A stretch of 64,000 nt of DNA from Nitrospirales bacterium (GTDB lineage: Bacteria; Nitrospirota; Nitrospiria; Nitrospirales; UBA8639): positions 1 to 64,000 of the forward strand of contig JAJEJG010000006.1 in assembly GCA_022828225.1 (NCBI GenBank). Reading direction: 5' to 3'. Of this stretch, positions 19,720 to 27,853 are shown in pieces. The translations under genes were made by a program, and so were the position numbers. The notes beneath the pieces are model-generated. The model did not search any database. It was given only the letters and a program-made list of their open reading frames with translations, and was not told the DNA's origin. Numbering within the stretch: position 1 is the first letter of the stretch; each line of letters begins with the position of its first letter.

Positions 19720-20471
19720 TGACCGATTATAAACCGGTGCTGCCTCCGGATTCCTCATCAGATGATCCCGAGTTTTCCTCCTCCCATGAAGAAAGCCGGC
19801 CGGAGACGACCCGGACCAAATCCGTGTGGCGGGAATACACGGAAGCCATCATCATTGCATTGGTCCTGGCGCTGACCATCCGGGTGTTTCTCGTCCAGGC
19901 ATTCAAGATTCCCTCGGGTTCCATGATTCCCAGTTTGCAGATCGGCGATCATATCCTGGTCAATAAACTCGCGTACGGGTTGCAGATCCCCCAGGACTGC
20001 GAATTCGAGGCCGCGCTGCTTCCGGTTACCTGCTATTCCTCTTCGATGCTCTTCGAGTTTGAAAAACCCGAGCGGGGAGATATCATCGTGTTTCGATACC
20101 CGGAAGACGAGCATAAGGATTTTATCAAACGTATCGTCGGTCTGCCCGGCGATACCATTCGTATTCAGGAAAAAATCGTTTATATCAACGGAGAGCGGTT
20201 TCAGGACGATCAATTTACCCAGCGCGTGGACCCCGGCATGATCGACGGCCGCATCAATCCACGCGACACGTTCGGGCCGGTGACCGTTCCCCCGGACTCC
20301 TATTTCGTCATGGGCGACAACCGCGACCAAAGCCTGGACAGCCGCTTTTGGGGATACGTGCAAGAGCACAAGATCAAGGGCCGGGCGTTTCTCGTCTATT
20401 GGTCCTGGTACGGGCAGGGTTCGGTGATGGAATGGGTGCGATGGAACCGCATCGGGAAAGTGATTGAATGA
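19719..20471 (+). CDS. lepB: Signal peptidase I
   Basis: It removes signal peptides from exported proteins at the inner membrane. The 250-aa protein has one membrane helix (about residues 41-62). Nucleophile Ser68 lies in PSGSMIPS and general base Lys137 in IKRIVGLPGD; box E GDNRDQSLDSR is also present. An acidic, Ser-rich cytoplasmic N-terminus of about 38 residues precedes the helix. The start codon overlaps the lepA stop (TAATGA). Confidence 0.96.
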   Translation: MTDYKPVLPPDSSSDDPEFSSSHEESRPETTRTKSVWREYTEAIIIALVLALTIRVFLVQAFKIPSGSMIPSLQIGDHILVNKLAYGLQIPQDCEFEAALLPVTCYSSSMLFEFEKPERGDIIVFRYPEDEHKDFIKRIVGLPGDTIRIQEKIVYINGERFQDDQFTQRVDPGMIDGRINPRDTFGPVTVPPDSYFVMGDNRDQSLDSRFWGYVQEHKIKGRAFLVYWSWYGQGSVMEWVRWNRIGKVIE

Positions 20472-20549
20472 CAGGAGGGCAGGTTGTGACCTCGACGGAA
20501 ATTACGCTGCTTCTCATTTCCAAAGTTCGATTGAAAAAGGCTCTTCGCC

Positions 20550-21314
20550 ATGCCGGTGGATAGTCCTCATGTCACGATCGTCATTCCGGCACGATATGCA
20601 TCCTCCAGGTTTCCCGGCAAACCCCTGGCCCTTTTGGCGGATAAGCCCTTAATTCAACACGTTTACGAACAGGCGGCCCGGGTCCCCAAAGTTGCCGAAG
20701 TGCTCGTGGCGACGGATGACGCGCGTATCCACGAGTGCGTGGAACAGTTCGGTGGCCGCTCTGCGATGGTGACCGCGCCCTGCCGCACGGGGACCGACCG
20801 CGTGGCCGAGGCGGTCCGGCAGCTTCCATGTGAGATTGTCGTGAACCTCCAGGCTGATGAAATCCTGTTGTCGCCTGATCTGCTGTTGGATTTGATCGAG
20901 CCGTTTCTTGCCGGTGAAGCGGAAATCGGCACCTTGAGTCGCCCGCTCACGTGCCAGGAGGAATTTGCGCGGTCCTCCGTCGTTAAAGTCGTCACGGATC
21001 GGCAGGGAAGGGCCCTCTATTTTTCCCGGGCCCCGGTTCCGCACGACCGCGATCACGTCCGGGCTCATCCACCCTTTGCCTCTCTCCACTTAGGAGTGTA
21101 TATTTTTCGCAGACACACCTTGAATCGATTTGCCTCACTGCCGAGCGGGGAATTGGAGGAGGCGGAAAAACTCGAGCAGTTGCGGGCACTGGAACATGGG
21201 ATTCCCATTCACGTGTGGGAGACAAACCATGCCTCACTTCGGATTGACACCGAAGAAGATTTGGACCGCGCGAATGCTTCATGGGATGAACTCATGGCAA
21301 GGCAGAGGGATTAA
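20550..21314 (+). CDS. kdsB: 3-deoxy-manno-octulosonate cytidylyltransferase
   Basis: It activates KDO with CTP for lipopolysaccharide core synthesis. The 254-aa protein starts with the nucleotide-binding IPARYASSRFPGKPL (residues 12-26). The TGTDRVAE block and the metal-binding Asp are kept, but the usual QGDEP reads QADEI, a change in a normally strict loop. The KDO-contact region reads LHLGVYIFRR and the end RIDTEEDL instead of GIDTPEDL. It is therefore a somewhat divergent KdsB. The neighbourhood with pyrG (CTP supply) and kdsA supports the assignment. Confidence 0.9.
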   Translation: MPVDSPHVTIVIPARYASSRFPGKPLALLADKPLIQHVYEQAARVPKVAEVLVATDDARIHECVEQFGGRSAMVTAPCRTGTDRVAEAVRQLPCEIVVNLQADEILLSPDLLLDLIEPFLAGEAEIGTLSRPLTCQEEFARSSVVKVVTDRQGRALYFSRAPVPHDRDHVRAHPPFASLHLGVYIFRRHTLNRFASLPSGELEEAEKLEQLRALEHGIPIHVWETNHASLRIDTEEDLDRANASWDELMARQRD

Positions 21315-21330
21315 GCTTTTCCTTGTCGAT

Positions 21331-21466
21331 TCCTCCCCTTTGTAAGGGGAGGCTAGGTGGGGTAGAGTCGCACATGCCGAAGGGCACCAACAACAATCAC
21401 CACGCGTTTTCTATTCACTCCGGCTTGGGCTCTACCTCCCCTCGCCCCTCCTTACAAAGGAGGGGA
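21331..21466. repeat. Paired palindromic repeat, family B, copy 3
   Basis: CTCCCCTTTGTAAGGGGAGG at the left and CTCCTTACAAAGGAGGGG at the right, inverted, occupy nearly the whole gap between kdsB and pyrG. The interior (about 75 bases) differs from other copies. Confidence 0.8.
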
Positions 21467-21494
21467 TATATCGCGAAAGAAGACTCACAGATGA

Positions 21495-23105
<1,611 letters not shown>

Positions 23106-23135
23106 GAATGAAGGGAAAGAGAAATGGAGTAGAGT

Positions 23136-23174
23136 CTCCTCTCCCTTGATGGGAGAGGATTAAGGTGAGGGTGA
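23136..23174. repeat. Left inverted repeat of the DUF559 unit (family C)
   Basis: CCTCTCCCTTGATGGGAGAGG is followed by GGTGAGGGTG. It is the inverted counterpart of 23524-23562, with only about five differences over 36 positions. The DUF559 start codon lies right at its inner edge. Confidence 0.85.
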
Positions 23175-23588
23175 ATGAGCAACCCAGCAAAAGCCCAGAA
23201 CCTTCGACAGCACTCAACCGATGCCGAACAGGCATTGTGGAAATGCCTTCGGAACCGTCAACTGGCGGGCTACAAGTTTCGTCGACAAGTGCCTGTCGGC
23301 AAGTATATCGTCGACTTTGTCTGTTTTGAAAGAAAAATAGCCATTGAGGTAGATGGCGGCCACCATCAAGAGCAGATCCAGTCCGACACTGCCCGGACCA
23401 CTTGGCTGGAGTCCCAAGGCTTCCAGGTGCTGCGGTTCTGGAATCACGAAGTCCTGACTCAAATAGAGGCCGTTCAAACGGTGGTGCTGACAGCCTTCCA
23501 GAAAGCTTCTCCAACTTCTAAAGCACCCTCACCCCAGCCCTCTCCCGTCAAGGGAGAGGGGGAGTGTGGGTACAAAGGTTGTCAATGA
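23175..23588 (+). CDS. DUF559 (VSR-like) endonuclease-fold protein
   Basis: The protein is 137 aa. The DUF559 core runs from residue 1 to 110: an N-terminal LRQHSTDAEQALWKCLRNRQL helix, then a PD-(D/E)xK-like active site with Asp47 (IVDFVCF) and Glu58-x-Asp60 with GGHHQ, and a C-terminal VLRFWNHEV strand. This fold is related to the very-short-patch repair endonuclease. Residues from about 115 on (APSPQPSPVKGEGECG) are encoded by the right-hand inverted repeat, so the native C-terminus probably ends near 112. Its TGA overlaps the kdsA ATG. It separates pyrG from kdsA. Confidence 0.85.
   Translation: MSNPAKAQNLRQHSTDAEQALWKCLRNRQLAGYKFRRQVPVGKYIVDFVCFERKIAIEVDGGHHQEQIQSDTARTTWLESQGFQVLRFWNHEVLTQIEAVQTVVLTAFQKASPTSKAPSPQPSPVKGEGECGYKGCQ
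23524..23562. repeat. Right inverted repeat of the DUF559 unit (family C)
   Basis: CACCCTCACCCCAGCCCTCTCCC and its following palindrome partner mirror the left repeat at 23136-23174. The repeat lies inside the 3' end of the DUF559 reading frame and ends 22 bases before the kdsA ATG. Confidence 0.85.
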
Positions 23589-24439
23589 CAAAAGACACCA
23601 TGATGCAGGATGTTCCGTTGGGAGATTTTCCAGGCGGAGGAGAGCATCCGCATTTCCTGATTGCGGGACCCTGCGTCATCGAGAACGAGCAGATCGTCCT
23701 CGACACGGCGTTTCGGGTGGCCGAGATCGCCCGAGCGGTTGGATTTCCCTATATCTTCAAATCGTCCTACGACAAAGCCAACCGCAGTTCCATCAATTCA
23801 TACCGGGGACCCGGGATTCAGGAAGGCTTGGCTATCCTCCAGAAAGTGAAAGACCAGGTTCAAGTCCCCGTTCTGACGGACGTGCATAGTGTTGAAGAGG
23901 TCCGGCAAGCCGCGCAGGTCGTGGACGTGGTACAGATCCCTGCGTTTCTGTGCAGGCAGACCGACCTGTTGGTAGCCGCGGCGCAAACCGGCAAGACCGT
24001 CAACGTCAAGAAAGGGCAGTTTCTTTCTCCCTGGGATATGAGTAACGTCGTCAAGAAATTGGAAGAAAGCGGGACTCGCCGGATCGTCCTCACTGAAAGA
24101 GGATTCACGTTCGGCTATAATAATCTGGCGGTGGACATGCGAGCCTTGCCCGTCCTGAAGGGGTTGGGGTATCCCGTGGTGTTCGACGTTACGCATAGCG
24201 TGCAACTTCCGGGAGGAGGGGGAACGCATTCATCCGGCCAACGTGAATTTATTGCGCCGCTGGCCCGAGCCGCTGCGGCAGCCGGCTGCGACGGGTTTTT
24301 CATGGAAGTCCACCCGAATCCCGATCAGGCGCTCTCTGACGGAGCAACGATGGTTCCACTGAATAAACTGAAAGTTTTACTTGAAGAATTGGGGAAGATT
24401 TGTCAGGTGGCGGGAAAGGGCTCGGACGTCACACTCTAA
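23585..24439 (+). CDS. kdsA: 3-deoxy-8-phosphooctulonate synthase
   Basis: It condenses PEP and arabinose-5-phosphate to KDO-8-phosphate. From ATG 23585 (AAAGG ribosome site about 8 bases upstream) it is 284 aa, as expected (about 280); an upstream GTG at 23564 would begin inside the repeat. The IAGPCVIEN strand, FKSSYDKANRSS loop, VQIPAFLCRQTDLL and the final GVATMVPL-like lid (here DGATMVPL) are present. The start overlaps the DUF559 stop (ATGA), so it may now rely on translational coupling to that inserted gene. Confidence 0.96.
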   Translation: MTKDTMMQDVPLGDFPGGGEHPHFLIAGPCVIENEQIVLDTAFRVAEIARAVGFPYIFKSSYDKANRSSINSYRGPGIQEGLAILQKVKDQVQVPVLTDVHSVEEVRQAAQVVDVVQIPAFLCRQTDLLVAAAQTGKTVNVKKGQFLSPWDMSNVVKKLEESGTRRIVLTERGFTFGYNNLAVDMRALPVLKGLGYPVVFDVTHSVQLPGGGGTHSSGQREFIAPLARAAAAAGCDGFFMEVHPNPDQALSDGATMVPLNKLKVLLEELGKICQVAGKGSDVTL

Positions 24440-24446
24440 CTGAACC

Positions 24447-25073
24447 ATGTCACAAGCTCACGTTGCCAAGGCCCAATCGAAATCCGTCCCTGTGAACGAC
24501 CGGACCGAGCGTACATTCAACCTGCCGAATACGCTCACGTTCATACGAATTTTGTTGGTTCCGGTCTATATAGGTCTCTTTTCAACACCCACGGGCGTAC
24601 GATCCTTGTGGGCTGCGGCGGTCTTCGGCCTGGCAGCTCTGACGGACTGGCTGGACGGATATATTGCGCGGCGACGCGGTCAAGTCACTAAAATCGGTCG
24701 TCTTTTCGATCCAATTGCCGATAAGTTTCTCGTGATTTCCGGGTTAATATTACTCGTGCAATTTCAACGAGTTGCAGCCTGGCTGGCGATTGCGCTGATT
24801 GTACGGGACTTGGCTGTGACCGGCGTTCGATTCGTTGCCGCGAGTCGAGGCATTATTATCGCAGCCGGAACATTGGGGAAGTATAAAGTTGTGCTTCAAA
24901 TTATTGGAATTATCATTTTGACCCTGGAGGGAGCGGTTGCCATGTCCACTCTGAACCTGCATTTTGTCGGAACCCTGACTCTTCAGGTGGCTCTGATCTT
25001 TTCCCTGATCTCCGGCGGACAATACATTTTCAAGGCCTGGACCGAATTTTCCAGAAAAGGGTGGCACGCATAG
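24447..25073 (+). CDS. pgsA: CDP-diacylglycerol--glycerol-3-phosphate phosphatidyltransferase
   Basis: It makes phosphatidylglycerol-phosphate at the inner membrane. The 208-aa protein carries the CDP-alcohol phosphotransferase signature D67-x2-D70-G-x2-AR-x8-G-x3-D88-x3-D92 in full. About six membrane helices follow the family pattern after a ~25-residue polar N-terminus. It starts 7 bases after kdsA and is followed at once by plsY, so phospholipid and KDO synthesis are linked in one run. Confidence 0.93.
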   Translation: MSQAHVAKAQSKSVPVNDRTERTFNLPNTLTFIRILLVPVYIGLFSTPTGVRSLWAAAVFGLAALTDWLDGYIARRRGQVTKIGRLFDPIADKFLVISGLILLVQFQRVAAWLAIALIVRDLAVTGVRFVAASRGIIIAAGTLGKYKVVLQIIGIIILTLEGAVAMSTLNLHFVGTLTLQVALIFSLISGGQYIFKAWTEFSRKGWHA

Positions 25074-25087
25074 CGTCCGCGCCAGCC

Positions 25088-25690
25088 ATGTCTTCTGAGA
25101 TCATCGGGCCGCTTTTTTGTCTCGGAGCCTTTCTGCTTGGCTCAATTCCATTCGGACTCGTTTTTTCACATCTGCTTGGCGCTCCGGACCCCAGAGAAGC
25201 AGGCAGTCGGAATATCGGCTTTACGAACGTCCTGCGCGTATGCGGCAAGAAAGTCGGTATCCTCACGTTAGCCGGTGACTTGGGAAAAGGCTGGCTGGTG
25301 GGGTGGATCGCCGGTCTGGGGTTTCTCCCGAACCTGTGGGCTTTGGCGGCCGTACTCTCGGTGGTGCTGGGACATCTTTTTCCCATTTTCCTGAAATTTC
25401 ACGGCGGAAAAGGCGTGGCCACGGGCTTGGGAGGAATACTAGGTATTCATTTTCCGATGGGATGTATCCTGGTTGGAATTTGGGCTGCCACCGTCGGAAT
25501 CTGGAAATATTCGTCAGGAGGCGCGATCATGACCTTTGCAAGCTTGCCGCTGATCGGCTGGTTCATGACCTATGATCTCCAATTTTTGATCTTCAGCCTT
25601 CTCCTGGGCAGCTTCGTCATAGGCAAACATAAGGGGAATATCGTCCGTTTGCTTAATGGAACGGAACCTTCGATACGTCGATCCTCGTGA
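25088..25690 (+). CDS. plsY: Acyl-phosphate:glycerol-3-phosphate acyltransferase
   Basis: It adds the first acyl group to glycerol-3-phosphate, using acyl-phosphate, at the inner membrane. From ATG 25088 it is 200 aa with the three PlsY signatures: LGSIPFG near the start, FxGGKGVATGLG (HGGKGVATG) in the middle and IGKHKGNI close to the end. A GTG at 25061 within pgsA would add nine residues; the ATG gives the usual short N-terminus. At least five hydrophobic segments are present. Confidence 0.94.
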   Translation: MSSEIIGPLFCLGAFLLGSIPFGLVFSHLLGAPDPREAGSRNIGFTNVLRVCGKKVGILTLAGDLGKGWLVGWIAGLGFLPNLWALAAVLSVVLGHLFPIFLKFHGGKGVATGLGGILGIHFPMGCILVGIWAATVGIWKYSSGGAIMTFASLPLIGWFMTYDLQFLIFSLLLGSFVIGKHKGNIVRLLNGTEPSIRRSS

Positions 25691-25849
25691 ATATTTATAA
25701 TTTGACATAATCATTCTTATGCGACATTAAGGATTTGCTCATATTCCCCGTATTATGGGACATTTTTTACTGTTTTTTTGACACTAAGTAGTCAATTCTC
25801 GGATACGCCGTGATGCTCCGGGTTTACAACATGGCAAACTAAGGCCACG
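25691..25849. other. AT-rich intergenic stretch
   Basis: No gene is seen. The stretch is noticeably AT-rich, with T-runs near 25765-25779 and a TTGAC/GTCAA inverted repeat (about 25778-25795) that includes a TTGACA hexamer. This could be the -35 of the nuclease gene that follows, but the -10 match is poor. Confidence 0.35.
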
Positions 25850-26323
25850 ATGGAATTCTCTCTTCTTATCTTTGCCATTGCAGTCTTTCTCCTTTGTCTC
25901 AAGAGTCTGTTCAAGAAGCGTACGATTACCGGAAAGGCCTATGTAATAGATGGTGACGGGCTGAAGGTATCAGGGTACAACATACGTCTTGCTGGCCTTG
26001 ACGCCCCCGAGTGGGATCAGTGGGCGAAACACCAACACGGCTATTGGTTCAATCAAGGAAAGCGCGTCAAGAGTGCATTGATTCGAGCGATTGGAGGAAA
26101 AAGCGTTCGAGTTAAGGTCAAAGGATACGATAAATACAACCGCGTCATCGGTACCGTAACTTGCAACGGCAAAGACGTTGGGGAATGGCTCGTCCGAAAC
26201 GGACTTGCAATCGCCGCATTCGGAGACCAATACAAACACATCGAACGCGAAGCTCGCAGAGCAAGGCGTGGTATGTGGGGCTATGCTGAAGCCTACGATC
26301 CGAGGGGTTGGCGGCACAAATAA
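25850..26323 (+). CDS. Membrane-anchored staphylococcal-nuclease-like protein
   Basis: The protein is 157 aa. Residues 1-20 are hydrophobic and uncleaved in appearance, so they probably anchor the protein. The SNase (TNase) domain follows: VIDGDGLKV (metal-binding Asp), IRLAGLDAPEW with the catalytic Arg, and YDKYNRVIGTV; the C-terminal RARRGMWG motif is typical. It should cut DNA or RNA with Ca2+. The Glu normally following in the E-x-x-G region is less clear. It lies in a low-GC patch between plsY and a DegP-type gene and may be acquired. Confidence 0.85.
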   Translation: MEFSLLIFAIAVFLLCLKSLFKKRTITGKAYVIDGDGLKVSGYNIRLAGLDAPEWDQWAKHQHGYWFNQGKRVKSALIRAIGGKSVRVKVKGYDKYNRVIGTVTCNGKDVGEWLVRNGLAIAAFGDQYKHIEREARRARRGMWGYAEAYDPRGWRHK

Positions 26324-26352
26324 ACCGGTCATAGAAGAAGCGGCTTCTTCTT

Positions 26353-27777
26353 ATGCGACATCTATTTGGTCAACCTTTTTTCCGCCACGAACGAATCGCC
26401 TCCCAGCTAACTATACCTTTCCCTATGGTTTTTCCGTTCTGTCTCGTCGTCGCGGCCCTTGTTCTTTCAGTTAGCGGCCCGGTGTTTGCCGCTCCCGTGG
26501 AATCCAAGGGGCTTCAGATTCTGGAAGAGATTCAGGATGCGATTTCGGAGTTGGCCGAGCACGTTACGCCGACGGTGGTGGGCGTGTCCGCTATCCGGCA
26601 ACTTTCCTCTCCCGGAAAAATCCCGCGTCAGGGTCGCTTCAAGGTACCTGGGGCGGGGTCTGGCGTGGTGATTCACGAAGACGGCTATATCGTGACCAAT
26701 AATCACGTGATCAATAATGGCGTGGAAGCCGAAGTCCATTTTTCGGATCAATCGACGCTGGTTGCGAAAATTGTGGCCCAGGATCCCGATACCGACCTTG
26801 CGCTGTTGAAGGTCGAGACGGATCGCAAGTTGCCGAGCGCCAAGTTCGGGGATTCCGGCAAGGTGAAGGTCGGCCAATGGGTCCTGGCCGTGGGCAATCC
26901 ATTCGGGTTGGATCGCACCGTCACCCTGGGGGTCGTGAGCGGGATCGGCCGGGAGAATATGAATCTCTCCCGGTATGAGAACTTCATTCAAACCGATGCG
27001 TCGATCAATCCGGGGAATTCCGGCGGGCCGCTCTTCAATTTGCGCGGCGAGGTCATCGGGATCAATACGGCCATTATCAATTTCGCGCAAGGTATCGGTT
27101 TTGCGATTCCGTCCAACATGGCGAGCCGGATCATCGAACAACTCAAGACTGGCGGGAAAGTGGTTCGTGGTTGGCTCGGGGTTGGAATTCAGCCGCTGAC
27201 GCCCCAACTTGCGGAGAAATTCGGTGTTCCTGACGGCAAAGGCGTACTGATCAATGAAGTGTTTGCCGGCGATCCCGCAGATCAGGCAGGGCTGAAATCC
27301 GGGGACATCATTACCCGAATCGGCAATGAACGCCTGGAGTCTCCCAACCAGTTGTCCCGGGTAGTGGCAGGGTTCTCCCCGGACGATACGGTCATGGTCC
27401 ACGTCATCAGGGATGGGGCGTTACTCCAACTCCCCGTTTTGTTGGGCGTGAAACAAGAAAAGCCGGTCGTGGCGTCCTTGCCCCCGACTGCGGCGGAGGT
27501 GGATTTGGGCATCGACGTGTCGCCCATTACCGAGGAATTGGCCGAACAGTTTTCCCTGGAACAGAAGACGGGCATCCTGGTGGTGCAGGTCGTTCAGGGT
27601 AGCGTGGCGTATGCGGAAGGATTACGAAAGGGAGATATCATTCAGGAAGTGAATCGCGCCGAGGTGTCCACCATGAGGGAATTCCGGCGCGTTCTCAAAG
27701 AGGTTCAATCCGGCGAGACGATCCTTCTGCGGATCCTTCGCGAGTCGAAGGCGTTTTTTGTGGTGTTGAAGCCGTAA
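26353..27777 (+). CDS. DegP/DegQ-family periplasmic serine protease
   Basis: The protein is 474 aa. A long n-region leads to a signal peptide (hydrophobic 25-42, AA cleavage near 46-48). The trypsin-like domain has the full triad: His118 (TNNHVI), Asp148 (DTDLALL) and Ser223 (GNSGGPL). Two PDZ domains follow at about 280-370 and 385-470. It should degrade or refold misfolded envelope proteins. The start is uncertain: ATG 26353 gives an unusually long n-region, and Met25 (26425) is an alternative. It is convergent with the EF-G-like gene. Confidence 0.94.
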   Translation: MRHLFGQPFFRHERIASQLTIPFPMVFPFCLVVAALVLSVSGPVFAAPVESKGLQILEEIQDAISELAEHVTPTVVGVSAIRQLSSPGKIPRQGRFKVPGAGSGVVIHEDGYIVTNNHVINNGVEAEVHFSDQSTLVAKIVAQDPDTDLALLKVETDRKLPSAKFGDSGKVKVGQWVLAVGNPFGLDRTVTLGVVSGIGRENMNLSRYENFIQTDASINPGNSGGPLFNLRGEVIGINTAIINFAQGIGFAIPSNMASRIIEQLKTGGKVVRGWLGVGIQPLTPQLAEKFGVPDGKGVLINEVFAGDPADQAGLKSGDIITRIGNERLESPNQLSRVVAGFSPDDTVMVHVIRDGALLQLPVLLGVKQEKPVVASLPPTAAEVDLGIDVSPITEELAEQFSLEQKTGILVVQVVQGSVAYAEGLRKGDIIQEVNRAEVSTMREFRRVLKEVQSGETILLRILRESKAFFVVLKP

Positions 27778-27784
27778 ATGCCCC

Positions 27785-27819
27785 CCCTCACCCTGCCCTC
27801 TCCCACCGGGGGAGAGGGT
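27785..27819. terminator. Family C hairpin between convergent genes
   Basis: CCCTCTCCC and GGGAGAGGG pair around a short loop, preceded by CCCTCACCC. This is a single family C unit of the type that flanks the DUF559 gene. Placed between two convergent stops, it may act as a bidirectional terminator, though it lacks a T-run. Confidence 0.5.
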
Positions 27820-27853
27820 TCTATAAGAAGGAGAGGGGATTTTGCCTGCCGCT

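Noticed and set aside
26467-27402. A 311-codon minus-strand frame opposite the DegP-type gene
   Set aside because: The DegP catalytic triad and PDZ domains are on the plus strand; the antisense frame is a by-product.
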